Assembly (NCBI RefSeq): GCF_914767665.1
Contig: NC_059505.1
Coordinates: 29,571,506 to 29,635,505 of the forward strand
Reading direction: 5' to 3'
Length of the DNA: 64,000 nucleotides
DNA from: Harmonia axyridis
Lineage: Eukaryota > Arthropoda > Insecta > Coleoptera > Coccinellidae
Shown here: positions 45,130 to 57,805 of the stretch, in pieces
Numbering within the stretch: position 1 is the first letter of the stretch
Layout: every line of letters starts with the position of its first letter
Made by a program: the position numbers and the translations under genes
The notes under the pieces: generated by a model
Seen by the model: the letters and a program-made list of their open reading frames with translations, nothing else
The model's database searches: none
What the model was told of the DNA's origin: nothing

Positions 45130-47360
45130 TTAGTATTTTTTATAATATGACTCGGCTTTGAACTATCAGCCGCGGCAATCTATCTACTTTTTTGCTACCT
45201 ATAGTAAAATAAATAACTATTGAAAGTTTTTTTTATTTGACAATAATTATTTTCATTCGATTTCTATGAAACGAAGCTTCATTTATTTTGTAGTGATGAA
45301 TTAAAATAAAATTTGATACAAATTGCAATTGTTGGTATGGTTGGTTGCTATGGAAATGTATATGTCCATAATAATTATAGTTTGACAACATTTTGGAATG
45401 TTTTATTTCCATTAATCATTTCTGATGATGCCTATTCATGAAACTACTTACTTTGCTGCCTAGGCAGGAAAAGTAATACTTTACTGATTGATATGTGTCT
45501 GCAAAATTAATATTTGTTGTCAATCGGAAGCAAAATATTTTACAAATTTCAAGAACTTTTTTGGTGTGCAAGGGGAAGCCCTACTCGTTATGCAATCTTG
45601 ATGAATTAGGGCGCTTCGCCATAATTGAGGTACAAAATAATAATAATATAAAAAATATCACAAATAAATGCACTGTTATTCACACATTTTCCGAATAGCT
45701 TAAACTAATATTTTTTGTATCATCCATTCGAATATATAGGTACTCATCATATAGAAAATATACTAATTACACAGTTCCTTTTCATAAATGGAATAAGTTA
45801 TGCCTTCAAAATTGAATTATCTACAAATATCTTTTCTTATATATTCTAAGAAATAACGATTCATAAAGTTCTAGTTTGATTTATAAATTCATTGAAATTG
45901 AATATATAGATAGTGAAAAAGGGCTGCATATCATATATTTGTCACGTATAGGACGGCCTGACGGACTGACCAGAATCGAATTTGAGGACGGATTCGTCAT
46001 CGGTGAGTCAAACACTATCGTTGGAGACCATTCCCGTCACAAAATTCGAAAAGTACGGCCATTGTGGCGAAGTGATATCTCGGAAACTATCAACATTTAA
46101 GAAATCTAAAGAAACGAAAAATGTAATGTGTGAATTTTTTTCAATTCAATATGTTATGATCCTTCCTTCATCAACGAAGGCATCTATTAACTCGAGAAAA
46201 AAATGGAATATGTCAATACTGTTAGAATTTCATATTATTGAAATTCAATTACACAAATGGCCGATTTTTTTTGGATTAAAAGATGTCATTCGCTGATGAA
46301 GAAACGGTATATGATGATGAAAAAGAAAAAACGCACATCACTTTACATTGCATTACATACTTTTTTCATTTTTTGTTAACGAAAAAAATTATATATAAAA
46401 AAATTTTGCAATTTCTTAAACTTTTATGACATGAAATTTTCAAGGAGGTATGTATACAAGAATGGCTTCACGAAGCGAAAAATGTTTACTATAAATTTTT
46501 TCAAGTTAATATTGATGAAGGAAGTACGAGAAAATTTTCTTAATCAAGAATTGCCTATTTTTAGGGTTAAATTAAATGACAAATATTGTAGAGCTAGAGT
46601 TTCAGGAATAGGGAGTTTTTCAAAAGAATTTTTTTTTTTTTTTGAGAATTTTTTTTCAGATTTCTCAAATATTAATAATTTTCCATATTTCGGCAAAAAT
46701 CCAGATACTTTTTTTTCATCTTAATTTCTTTATTACTTTTGAAATTTTCTTTATGATACTAAGCGCTCAAAATGTACTTCTCCAGACATCATTACGAATA
46801 AAATCAGCTAGCATATATATTTTAGGAACAGTATCGTTTGTAATTCTAACAATGATTTCATAACAAGTTTTCTACCTATCCCTATTCTTCAGTGCAATAT
46901 TGTCATAAACTAGTAATGTACACAATTTTAGCCAATCAGAGAAACCCTACCCTCGTAAATCATAAAAGTGTCATTCATCTCGAGCCATAAAATACAGTCC
47001 GAGATTCTATTGGCGTTCATGTTGCAAAAAGGCGTAAACCTTTGGGAGGCGTTCCAAAAAGCATAATTCTATTTGAAAAACATCTACAATTAGAGCAAAT
47101 CAAGCAATTTTAAAAAAATGCTTGCACCAATTCAAAACTCATAATATCACTGAACATTTGTGGATGAGTTACTTGAAATGAGAAGTCTCTCTAAAGCTGA
47201 ATAGTCATTCAAAGAAAGTGTTTAATTTCAAAGTTCAATTTTCGGAATACTATCGATTTTTTTTTGAAAATCGTGACGAGATCTTCAAGTTCACTATCAC
47301 GTCATTGTTCACTCAAAAAATGAAATGAATCCGACCTGTACTTTGGAATTGGAATGCACT
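45130..47360. other. Unclassified insert within the Tc1 element
   Basis: AT-rich with several poly-A/T tracts. Open frames such as 45495-45698, 45876-46100 and 46431-46724 are not recognisable. I could not define termini for the large insertion; the right junction lies near 47350-47385. Confidence 0.3.
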
Positions 47361-47364
47361 GAAA

Positions 47365-48096
47365 TTAGCACTGAAATAGCAGTGGTATGAACAAGGTATT
47401 GAACACCCTTAACGCAGCACTGTCAGTTACCTCGAATAAAGGTGACCTATTTGCATGCGCAATAGCACCCCATACTATAACGCCAACTGTCCGGTGTACA
47501 AGACGCTCAACATCAAACTGAGGTTGACTTATTTCTCCCCGACGTCGTCTAACCCTTCTTCGGCCATCATGTGCACCCAAGAAGAATCGATATTCATCAG
47601 AAGATACGACCTGATGCCATTCTACATTCCAATGTTGACGTTCTCTGTACCACTTTAATCATTGCCGGCGATGCTAAACCGTCAGAGGTAACACAAGATG
47701 GGTCGATAATGCTGCAGTCCAAAAGACCTTATCTGGCGGTAAATCGTTCGGACAGTTACAGTTGCAGGATTGCCTTGCTCTCCTGACCACTCTTCAGCCA
47801 AAGATATAGTGGTCGCAAATCGGTCTCTCATGGCCATAAGTCTTAGACGTCGATCTTGAACTACCTACATTATTTGTACCCCTTCGACGTCTGATGCCTA
47901 CTCTTCTTCGATTTTGGGCATTATCAAACCACGCTTGACAACATCTCATAACAGTAGTTGAATTTCTGTTCGTACGGTTAGCGATTTCTCGAAATGACAA
48001 CCCCGCCTCCCGTAGAACAATAATTCCACCTCTTTCAAATTCACTTAGCGTACTATAAATGCCGTGTAGGTACACGTGTTCTAGGTATTTTAACAA
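47365..48096 (-). pseudogene. Tc1 transposase, N-terminal half
   Basis: The helix-turn-helix N-terminus is visible as LSEFERGGIIVLREAGLSF, IANRTNRNSTTVMRC and a basic RRRVGIRRRRGT patch. It continues with frameshifts through a degenerate middle to GVIVWGAIAHANRSPLF near 47430, just before the missing second catalytic block, which is found at 43.3 kb. Confidence 0.8.
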
Positions 48097-48679
48097 CTAA
48101 ACATCGACTTTGGATGTTCTCGAACAGCTGGTTTGTTGTTAAATTTAAAAAACATGCAAAAACGACTGCGATATTCGAGTAACAAAAACTGTTTACATGG
48201 AAAAACCTTCACGATTTTTTTCTCCAAATGCAATCACTTACTCCTTGCTATACTATCTATGTTTTACCGAAAAAAAAATAAAATTCAAACAGCTTTTTCT
48301 GGGTGTTGCAGTTTCTTTGTCAGTTAGTTTACAAGCAGTATTTATTCATAAACTGCTACTATACTAGAATTAGAATAGAATGCGTTATTGAGATTGATGA
48401 TATCCTCCAATGATATTGGACTATTTTGACTGTCGTGATGGCGTTTAAGAATTTGTCGGTGCGGAGATCGCCATGGAATTTTGGTTCTTTTTTTCGATGT
48501 ATATGTTCAATTTTGTGCGATGTGAACCAATAACGTTTATACTGAAACTGGCTACAACTTTAAGCTCCAGTCAGAACTTTGAATCGTAATCCTGATAATT
48601 TCAATGGAATCATACTGGGTCAGAAATTACGAATTGGTGACAAATAGAAGCAATCTTTTCGTTTAAAATGTGAGGCAGA

Positions 48680-48870
48680 ACCTCACAATTTTGTAAAAAT
48701 TAAATATAAAACTCCAATATCATCTAATATATGGGTGACGACGTCCTTGGGTTTCCATGAAGTAGTAGGGTAGAGAACAAAAAAAAGATCTACAAGGTCG
48801 TAGTTCCCGATAGGCTTATCGAGCCACAACGACCACAGTTCAAAAAATAATAATCAAAATAGTATATAGG
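48680..48870 (+). pseudogene. R1/I-like LINE 3' end, short fragment
   Basis: Sequence similar to the 3' end of the LINE at 53510-53640 (CCTTGGGTTTCCATGAAGTAG ~ CCTGGGTTTCTATGAATGAG, AGTTCCCGATAGGCTTATCGA), ending in AATAATAAT. A strongly 5'-truncated copy. Confidence 0.6.
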
Positions 48871-49270
48871 AAATTATATTTTGGCCATATATCATGGTTC
48901 ACATTATCAATTAATGAACTGTATCACTCAAGTTGAAAAAATATCAGAATTAGACCCACTCCCGAAATACACACTGAATTGAACCTATGAACTCATATGA
49001 TTTTCGCTTAAATATTCATGTATTCTCTTCACATAACAATAATGTTCTTGAATGAGGTTATTAGCGAAATGGGTCTATAATTGCTTGGAGAATCCCTTGT
49101 TTCGAGCTTTCATACTAGTTTCAAGTCAAAAACCTTGAACTTTCTCGGCCGAAAACTCGAGTGGACGATATTGTTAATTGATTATTTTTTTCTTGTCAAG
49201 GTTTTATTCGAATTTTGTTCATATCCACATTATTCGTCATATCATCAATATTTTAATTGTTGAAACCACT

Positions 49271-49525
49271 GTATATATAACCAAATTTATAATATTCACG
49301 TTATATGTATAGGTGTTTCTTAGAGACTGTTCTCTGAACTAATCGCTTCATTATTTCGTCACAATGTCTGCGTTTTTCAGATGTTGTTCCGGGTATTTTA
49401 ACAATAAGGTTCAACAAACTGATGAGGAATCCGTAAATAAATTCGATTCTGTTCGTCCGGCCTATTACACAATAACTTTCATTCTGAAACTTGAAATTTG
49501 CAGGATAGGTTCAGATTTTGAATAG
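49271..49525 (+). CDS. Small ORF behind a TATA box, function unknown
   Basis: TATATATA at 49272-49279 lies about 90 bp upstream of ATG 49364 in good context (CACAATG). The ORF has 53 codons, stop TAG 49523-49525, starting MSAFFRCCSGYFNN: an N-terminal Cys pair after hydrophobic residues, as in some palmitoylated proteins. It may be a first exon. No family is recognised. Confidence 0.3.
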
Positions 49526-50263
49526 GTTTGATTTTACATAAATATGGCTAATCAAAATTTTGTTCTCCTGACAATTTCAAAACTGTAGTTTCGAACGGGA
49601 TGAATATTTGCACTTGAATGTGGAATGACAATAATAGCGTAGTAGGAAATTCAATTTTGGTAACAAAATCTTTGAGATGAGTATCGAAAAGAAAATTACC
49701 CAATATCCCAATATTTTCGTGATCTCGAAACCAATGACGTTGAGATTTCGATTGTTGATCTGTAATAACAATCTCTAGCTTCTTGAGAAAATTCAAGCCG
49801 ATCATTTCATCAGAACAATAAAAAAGGGTTAGAACAAAATGGAAGAACACTTTTCACAAACAGATTCAAGAATGTTCTAGGGCATGATCAGTTCAAAACA
49901 TAGCATTAAAATAAAAAAATTAACTTGTAACAAATAAAACAGAAAACAGGTTTAAAATGAGCTGTGGAAGGATATTCACTCAACAATTGAAAAATATTAT
50001 CAACAATTACTGTTAGTGAATTTCAAATTGATCACATTACAATAAATATTACTGACAACAGATGGGTATGTGATTTCGCGTGTGTATTTAGAATAATGAT
50101 AATTTAAAATTACGTGCAAAATTTCTTGTTGATAGCGTTCTAAGAACCATAACAAAATAAAGAAAATATTGAACAGATATATCCAATACTTCCGTTGCAA
50201 TTAATCCGACCTAGTTAAGATCTGGAAAAATCATTTTGTCAAAAAAATAAAGTGGAAACTTAC

Positions 50264-50730
50264 CTAAAGTCCCAAAATTTAGGATCAGCAGCTGTCATAT
50301 TAACGTGCCTCATAGTGACCTCGGTACCTCTTGCATTGGACAACCAGACGTCAAATCCAACACTGACTAGGTAGAATGCTGTAACGTCATGCAAAATTGT
50401 GGTATTCTATTTTTAGAAGATGAACTGAGCTGGTCTCATGAAATGATGATGGTATAGTCGGAGAATGATTCGAACAATGTGCTTTCTTGCGTCTGGATGC
50501 TAACATCACGTGAGTAATTATGAAAGCGTATAATTTTACATACGTATGGATTTTTTTCCATCTAACATCCAGAAAGCGCCATTGTTGCATATACCGTGTT
50601 GTAACAAGACAGGTGTGTCTCCTATTGTTCCATTGCAAGGTACCACCCTGTACAAGCTTAAAATGTAACCATCTGAGGTGGTCACTTCGTGGACTTCTAG
50701 CTTGAATCCATATCTTCTAGCTATGGATTC
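50264..50730 (-). CDS. Lysosomal acid lipase-like protein, two internal exons
   Basis: Exons on the minus strand: 50730-50544 and 50378-50264, intron 165 bp (GTATGT..TTACAG); the outer splice sites are TTTCAG before 50730 and GTAAGT after 50264. The exons join in frame. Residues include YGFKLEVHEVTTSDGYIL, the PVLLQHGI oxyanion-hole region, and after the intron FYLVSVGFDVWLSNARGT and DPKFWDF, the N-terminal half of the acid (gastric/lysosomal) lipase alpha/beta-hydrolase family that cleaves neutral lipid esters. The nucleophile exon (GHSxG) and the signal-peptide exon were not found within reach, so the gene is partial or has long introns. Confidence 0.85.
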
Positions 50731-51368
50731 CTGAAACCAAAACACGTGATGAAAACTTGTAGGATATTCATCATTATGGTCTGAATGAAGTCATTAATAT
50801 GAGCTGAAGAGAGTGCAGGGTATAGTGGGTAAGGCCAAGTTTCGGTAGACAATATTGACAGTTATGATGGTAAGTATCGAATCTTTGAATAATATTGGGT
50901 TTTCCAATAAGAATTAACCCATTTGAAATTGTTAAAATGGCAATACCTTGTATTATTTGTTGTCATTTTTTATGTCATGTGTTCAGTAGGTTGTGGTAAG
51001 ATAAAAGCCTCAACATTGTCGTCTATGATACAGCGATATATGTTTACCATTGGTAGTATTGTCAATCTTAACGTCACGAATGATGAAAATATCTGTAGAT
51101 ACAAAAGTTTTAGCTCCAGGCTTTAAATGACTCATTAATTAATATCGAATTATCAATAAGTATATCTAGTCAAATCATTGGTAATGAACCAATGATATCT
51201 TCAAAATATTAAAATAACAAACTGGTATGAAATAAAAAGTATATGATACCAGTCTAAAGAATATGTATCTTATAGATCTTGCCTGGAATCCTAAAATATA
51301 ACTAAATGACAGCTAGATGAACTGGTTTGGACCTTGGTTGGCTTCTTCGTTGACTCGAGTTTATTGTA

Positions 51369-52295
51369 AAGGGTGTTTTTTTTTGAGCTATAGAACTTTA
51401 AATTGCAATAAAACAACGATGGATTATTCGATTGGCATGAATTTCATTTGTCCGCCAGATACTCTCGTGTCATAACATTTTAAATATGATTTCTGGCATA
51501 TGACCGCCACGGCTGGCTCGGATGTAGTCCAATCTGGACGTCTAATTTTCGATGACTTTTTCCAACATTTGTGGCCGTATATCGGCAATAACACGGCGAT
51601 TATTATCTTCCAAATGGTCAAGGGTTTGTGGCTTATCCGCATAGACCAAAGACTTTACATAGCCCCACAGAAAGTAGTCTAGCGGTGTTAAATCACAAGA
51701 TCTTGGAGGCCAATTCACAGGTCCAAAACGTGAAATTAGGCGGTCACCAAACGTGTCTTTCAATAAATTAATTGTGGCACGAGCTGTGTGATATGTTGCG
51801 CCGTCTTGTTGAAACCACAGCTCCTGGACATCATGGTTGTTCAATTCAGGAATGAAAAAGTTAGTAATCATGGCTCTATACCGATCACCATTGACTGTAA
51901 CGTTCTGACCATCATCGTTTTTGAAGAAGTATGGACCAATGATTCCACCAGCCCATAAAGCGCACCAAACAGTCAGTTTTTCTGGATGTAACGGTGTTTC
52001 GACATACACTTGAGGATTAGCTTGTTGACGTAGCCATTCAACCAGAAGTGCGCTTCATCGCTAAACAAAATAAAATGGACGTAGTCGCGCACTACGTCCA
52101 CGATACGTATTCCGTACAGAACCATTATTTTCGAAATAAAATTGCACTATTTGCAAGCGTTGATCAGGCGTGAGTCTATTCATGATGAATTGCCAAACCA
52201 AACTGAGAATAAATCACTTAACAGCTGTTAAATCGGTAACCATCTTGAACAGTAATGCCAACTCAAAGTTATATACCTCGAAAAAAAACAACCGT
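51369..52295 (-). mobile_element. Truncated mariner-like element, copy 2
   Basis: Same ends as copy 1 (AAGGGTGTTTTTTTTT / AAAAAAAACAACCGT) between TA dinucleotides (51367-51368, 52296-52297). Internal differences include extra sequence near 52075-52140 that contains the short palindrome GGACGTAGTCGCGCACTACGTCC. Confidence 0.8.
51424..52009 (-). pseudogene. mariner-type transposase, copy 2, C-terminal part
   Basis: The frame 51542-52009 has WFQQDGATYHTARA, SCDLTPLDYFLWGY and a longer C-terminus (SLVYADKPQTLDHLEDNNR) than copy 1; the last part is in another frame to 51424. It lacks the N-terminal DNA-binding half and the first catalytic Asp region is deleted. Confidence 0.78.
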
Positions 52296-52309
52296 TATAT
52301 TTATTGTCA

Positions 52310-53038
52310 ATTCACACGATTCTGTTTCAAATTAATCATAAATAAAGGACAGGTCAGCTTGGAATTTACCCACCATAATGTGAGATCACTCTTATAGGGC
52401 AGAGAAGGTCAAGCCTGTTCGAAAATATTCATCGGATATGCTCTACAAGTTCTAAACCTGAATGTTGCTGGATGTATCCAGAAAATTAAAGCTTCAACTC
52501 CCGGAAACTATAAAATTATATAATTAAATTCGGAAGTTTTATAATATCATGTTTCTGTAGAACTTCCGGAAGAAAACTGAGAGGTTTCTCTCGAGAAATT
52601 ATGAATTTCTGCGACCTAATAAGTTTTTAATGTGTGGAAACTTTCAAGAAACATTTTTATGCTCCGAACCTGAAAAATTCATTCATGATACTCATTAGTC
52701 ATTCTTCTATATCTTGTATTTTTCTCTCTATAACTTAGAATCTAATGCGAATCAAATGGAAGCAGTACATTCATCAAGATTTAAGGTAGTTATCAAATAA
52801 TTAAACATAATTCAACTTGACAAAAGGTCTTATATTTCTTGGGGTCAAATTGATTTACTCAGTGATATAAGAAGTTTCACGCCATCAGGATTAGAACGAT
52901 AACCTCTGCAAGAAAATAGATTTCCTTGAATTGTGCAATAAAAATAATTAACTGTACGGCGACCCCACAACAGAAACTGTACTTGGCTAGAATATTTCTC
53001 TACCGTTCTATACGAAATGAGATCGTCTTTGTTCGTTT
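52310..53038. other. Region without recognised gene
   Basis: AT-rich; nothing with clear ends or coding motif. Confidence 0.3.
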
Positions 53039-53650
53039 GTGAATTCTCTGTGGCAAAGTATTGGGGATAATGAGAAGTCTTCTGTAATTCATATCCTACA
53101 AATGGTCAATGGGTTCTGTGGGATAGGAAAAGACGAATATAAACCTGCGGTCCAGCTATGGGAGTTGAACAGCAAGACAATCCACTGGACTAACACTCTT
53201 AGACTTGTTCAGGCAAAGAAATTCGTGAAGATTTCATCTACCTACGCCAAAAAGCACCTGAAGCTGTCGCGAGCCGAGCTTCGGCTGATGGTGGGACTGC
53301 TGAATGGGCACTGTAGGTACAAACATCATTTGTACCGTATGGGAAAGTCAGCAGACGAGATTTGCAGGCTCTGTGGATCGGAAGCATAAACAGCCGAACA
53401 ATTGGTATGCAAGTGTCCGGAGCTGGCTGGCCTAAGAACCATTCACATGGGTAATCCGGTCCTGGATACCAGAGAAGCAACGGCCAAGGCCCCTAAGGAG
53501 GTTGTCAGTTATATTAACATCATTGACGACCTCCCTGGGTTTCTATGAATGAGTAGGGTAGATAACAAAAAATCTGCATGGTCGCAGTTCCCGGAAGGCT
53601 TACCGAACCAAAACGACCCCAGTTCAAATAATAATAATAATAATAATGGT
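53039..53650 (+). pseudogene. R1/I-like LINE, 5'-truncated 3' end
   Basis: The frame ends an ORF2 with LSRAELRLMVGLLNGHCRYKHHLYRMG followed by a CCHC-like EICRLCG ... LVCKCPELAGL, the C-terminal RNase H/zinc-knuckle block of R1/I-type LINEs. One in-frame TAA lies at 53387-53389. The 3' UTR ends in an (AAT)n tail at about 53628-53648, typical of these LINEs. Confidence 0.75.
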
Positions 53651-53799
53651 CAATGGGATTCAAATCAGGCCTAAAGGGTGGCCATGGAAAAGCAAGTCAT
53701 GAATCACATAAATACAATAGTTATATCCGAACAAGAGTACTTAACGATTCATCAGGCAGAAACTGTAGGGGTTGGTAGTTTGCCGGTCGAGAATCTAAG

Positions 53800-56520
53800 T
53801 ATATATAAAACCGCTTGCACATATACGTCAAACTTTAAACGTAAAATCACAGCCCAAACGGGACCATCTAGAGCAAAAATGACAAGAATAAGACCCCCCT
53901 CAAAATCGTCTGGAGATCCCGGGAAAAATCCCAAACCTTCGATTCTCCCCGCGGTTTTCGAGTATACGGGGTGTTTCGGATCATTTTGACATTTCAAGTC
54001 CCATATTTCTGTGGTATCTGTGGACAATTTGGCTGTCAGTGTCATGTTAATAATAAACATTCCATTTCGATATATGAAAGTTCTTGAAAAAGTTTGCAGT
54101 TTCCAAAATTGTTATTCAATATTTACATAAATGCCGACAGATAAAATGCAAAGTCTTCGGCGAATCGAAAATTCGATAGATATTTGTCAAAATTTAGAAA
54201 TGAATATTGATATCATCGAATGCATTTTCAGTTCAGGTTCGTTTGAAGGGTTTGTATAATTATTGATTCCATTGGATGAATGTTACTTTATTTCAGGAAT
54301 TTTTCGTTTATTTTCCACAAACTATAAAACTACATTCTCTTTCGTGAGAATTTGAATCTATTGCGACAGAAGATGGAACTACAAAAGAGAACAGAAGTTT
54401 CATCTGATCATGTATTAAACAGATAGAAAAACTCCTTATAGATAATTCACAATTGGCTTTATTACTGGAAAAAGAGCCAAGTTAGTCAGATGACATTCAA
54501 AAATTTTACGACAGGAGAGTGCAAAAATATAAATGACTCATCCGTTTTTGAAGAATTTGAGTGCAGTGCTGTTGAATTTATAATGAATAAGTCAAGTCGT
54601 TTTGAAATCTTCCATACGAATAATTTCAACTATATATTATCTATTATATTATTTGCTGCTCAACTGAAACATGTATTAATAAACCTTGGAAATTAGAGAC
54701 TCAAACTTTTTACCTGATTTCTCAAAAAGGTTCCACCAAGATAAGAAATTAAAATTTCTTATGAGGTAACATAAGTCATGGGTATTTGAAAGGCAAGTCT
54801 ATTCATTCTGTCTCTTTTTAGTTTGTTTATTAAAGCTATACTAGGATATACATATAAAAAATCAGTTGAAATACTAGTCAAAATGTTACGACAGAAATAA
54901 AATTTAAAGGATCATTCAGTATATGAAGAATTTCAACATGGCAGTTACTTTTGAAATTGGTATCAATTTTCCAGCAATTCAATGTAGGTATAAAATACTT
55001 TAAAAAGTAACTATTCATCAAAACTTTTCATTTCATTAATGAATGATTAAACATGTAGATACCTATTTCACTAAAGTTTTCAATCGTTATAGGAATAGTT
55101 GCTCTATGGCCAGTTCGAAAATGCTATCCTACTGATTTATTCATTGCTTTTGATTTTGGTAAAAATTAAATTATTAATTGATTCAGATCCAAAGTTAACA
55201 TTTGAAAAAAATCAACCCACTAACATGGGTCAATAGTATTGGCTGATACAATTTTAGTACCGAGGCAGTCATTTCAAATAATGAACACATCTTCTGACTG
55301 AAGTAAAACTTGAACAATGACCTTTTTTTACTTGCAACTTGAAATGAATTTTGCACTTTTTCAGTGTTCAATAATGAGATAATTATCAAATTGACTCAAG
55401 AAATTAACAGTATGCTTTATCAGGATTAGTTGATACTGCTAAAGACGTTAATAAACCTATTAATTTCTTATATGGTTCATCATTACAACTCTCTTTTGTT
55501 GAATCAAATTTCAATTGAGTTTTCAAAGGAGTGATATTCAGCACTAAACATTTTTTAGCTTTCCATAAATTCTTTATGATAAAATTATCATTTGAATTTT
55601 CTATCAGATATTATATTCATTCAGAATTAACATTAGTTAAAATGAAAAAGTCATCCACGTACAATGCAACAACAGTTAGCAAGTTATTTTTTGATTTTAT
55701 GTAGATACAATGCTCAATTGTTGATCTTTTTTAACTAATATCTATCAAAATTTTATTTACTACATATATTGCCCTGTTCAATTTACTTCTGAGTAAAACC
55801 CAGAGCTACAAGCTTACTCTATAACGTAGCGAACCATCATTCAGATGTCCTCCACTAAATCAGAATTATCTAGTGAAATTTCTATATCATACCTTATCTA
55901 TGATAACTACATCTCGACTGGTATTAATGAAGTTGTTACCTGTATCCCTTTGATCATTCACCAGAACCCATAAAAATCATTTTTGTCCCTATACCTTCAA
56001 GAAATATGCAACAGAAAAGTATGCAAAATTCATCGATACAATAATCAGATTCTAAAAACGCCTTAGTTCTTCAGGAATGTCCAATTGGTCTTTCGATATT
56101 ATAAATTATTGAAAATAACCTACTATTAACCAAATTTTTAGATTTCAAAAGGTGTCCTTCCTTATATTCTAAATATATACACCCTATATAATTGTTGATC
56201 ATATATTGTATTTCTTAATAAATTATGGAATAGAAGAATAATTTGTTGCTCAACTGAAAAAAGTATTGATGAACCTTGGAAATGAGGGACTTCTTATAAC
56301 CTGATTTCTCAAAGATGTTACACCTAAAAAATATGATTGCTTGTAAGGCAACATAAGCCATGGGTTTTTGAAAGGAGATCTATTCATTCTGCCTCTTTTC
56401 AGTTCATTAGAGCTATACTGAATATTCCTAAAACAAAATTTCACTGTAGGTCTTTTCATAGATCTTATCGAATGATTATGTAAATTCAATATTTGTCAAA
56501 ACTGAAAATAAACATTGAAT
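53800..56520. repeat. Large repeated block, copy 1
   Basis: Matches 59485-60189 plus 62247-64000 (copy 2, interrupted by a palindrome) in direct orientation with small indels. Within the block, about 54680-54800 resembles about 56265-56420 (GATTTCTCAAA..GTTC/TTAC, GGTAACATAAG / GGCAACATAAG, TATTCATTCTG), giving an internal direct repeat that could be LTR remnants around the degenerate Copia RT. Confidence 0.7.
55190..56100 (-). pseudogene. Degenerate Copia RT
   Basis: Minus strand around 55640-55690 reads ALYVDDFFILTN, the Copia YVDD box; around 55400-55520 reads PYKKLIGLLTSLAVSTNPDKAYC, the block downstream of it in copia (PYR.LIG.L.YLAV.TRPD). Many stops. This identifies the block as an internally deleted Ty1/copia unrelated in detail to the one at 10-18 kb. 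Confidence 0.6.
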
Positions 56521-57231
56521 GCAGTTTCTTTATTTCAGGTGGTATTTCTATTGACTGATAATAACTCTCACATTTTGATTATGCATTTTTCCCAAATTTT
56601 TTAAAGAAGAAAGAAATTGCCATTTCTAGAGAAATGAGAATTTCAGATTTCAAAATGTCTAATTACTACTTCAAATATATATACACCTTATATAATTGTT
56701 GATCAAATATTGTGTATTTCTTTACAAATTAGTTAATAATTTGAAGTTTTAATCTCAATTTTCAGACTTGAATTGGTCCAACATCTCTCGATACTTCTAA
56801 TTGATATTCGACAAATAAGTATCCTGTATAATTATCCATACAAACGAAAATAATCCATCTTCTGAAAGGAAAAACAATGTTTACTATATAGAATTAATTT
56901 TAATAATGATTCAAAAGTGCTGAAATTTTGTAGACTTACTTATTTCGGGTCTTAGATCACGAATCCGCTGTCATAAATTCCTTAATCCAGCTAGTTTTTT
57001 TTTTATTGTGATTTTTTTTTTTTTAATTGTGAAATTGGCCTAATGAAGGTGAGGTTATCCACATTAATAGCTAGTTTTCTTGTATTTTATTAACTGATTC
57101 TCGTTAGAAATGATTAATTAATCACATTTCAAGCTTTCCCTGACATAAAAATGCCTTTTTTTCGTCAAAATCGATGGTTTTATCGATTGTTTATATATGG
57201 CGGCGGCCATCATGTTTAATACGTAACGTTT
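56521..57231. other. Region without recognised gene
   Basis: AT-rich with poly-T runs at 56995-57035. Confidence 0.3.
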
Positions 57232-57286
57232 GTCAGATGCATAGACCTAATATCCTAATACGGATATTAGGTCTATGGTCAGATGC
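57232..57286. repeat. 37-bp palindrome between 9-bp direct repeats
   Basis: GTCAGATGC at 57232-57240 and 57278-57286 flank a perfect hairpin: 16-bp stem 57240-57255 (CATAGACCTAATATCC) with 57262-57277 and loop TAATAC. Confidence 0.8.
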
Positions 57287-57780
57287 GAAATAATCTGCGA
57301 CGTTGCCTGTATGCCAGATCTTCTTGATGGGATCGGTTTTTTACTTGGTGGAAATTCATATTAATAGATTGTTTGAGATTATGACGTATTATAAAACTGT
57401 ATGGAAACTCATAATTTTCGCACAGCTATTCGAGCAGAAAATTCGGCAAATTTATTTTCGAAATGATTAAATGGTAGTTCATATGGTGTTATTCTGGTTT
57501 TTTCGATATTGGCATAGGATTCAGTTTAGTTTAGTCCTCCTGAACATATACAGGGACATTGATGTTGACGAGGACGCTGTGATTACAAGGTTTTCAAAGG
57601 GTTCACAGACCAAATTAGATTTTGTGTTATACTTGCCAATTGTCTTCTTTTTTTTTCATATGAAACAATAGATTTACTATTTTTTTTTTAATTTCTACCT
57701 GAATGGCTAAAACCGTGATAAGTAAATAAATATATTATAATATAACAAATACATAAGCGTACAAATTGTTTTACCGAAAT
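57287..57780. other. Region without recognised gene
   Basis: No convincing feature; the frame at 57471-57671 is not recognisable. The last part may hold the mariner terminal sequence. Confidence 0.3.
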
Positions 57781-57805
57781 TTGAGGCTTTATTGTAAAAC
57801 ACTGG

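Larger units (their letters stand above)
42820..48307 (-). mobile_element. Tc1-like element split by about 4 kb of other DNA
   Basis: Long inverted ends of about 85 bp (AACACCCAGAA ... GGTAAAACATAGATAGTATAGCAAG at 42820-42885, mirrored at 48235-48307) enclose a minus-strand Tc1 transposase whose N-terminal half lies at 47365-48096 and C-terminal part at 43029-43322. The pieces are complementary and in the right order. The intervening 43.34-47.36 kb is an insertion or composite of several, including a hAT MITE and a pogo MITE. The TSD is not clear. Confidence 0.7.

Noticed and set aside
46294..46310. CTGATGAAGAAACGG resembling a hammerhead
   Set aside because: No room for stem II and no flanking stems.
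49409..49440. CTGATGAGGAATCCGTAAA resembling a hammerhead core
   Set aside because: GAAA is replaced by GTAA and no stems I or III are present; it lies in the small ORF.
50923..51126. Signal-peptide-like plus-strand frame near the lipase exons
   Set aside because: Its start is TTG, with no ATG in frame at the proper place, and it runs opposite to the lipase.
53752..54060. Minus-strand frame also present at 59397-59735
   Set aside because: Recurs only because the block is duplicated; no motif, and one copy runs into the 68-nt hairpin sequence.
56250..56489. Minus-strand ORF shared with 63674-63973
   Set aside because: Lies in the internal direct repeat of the duplicated block and has no coding signature beyond being open.
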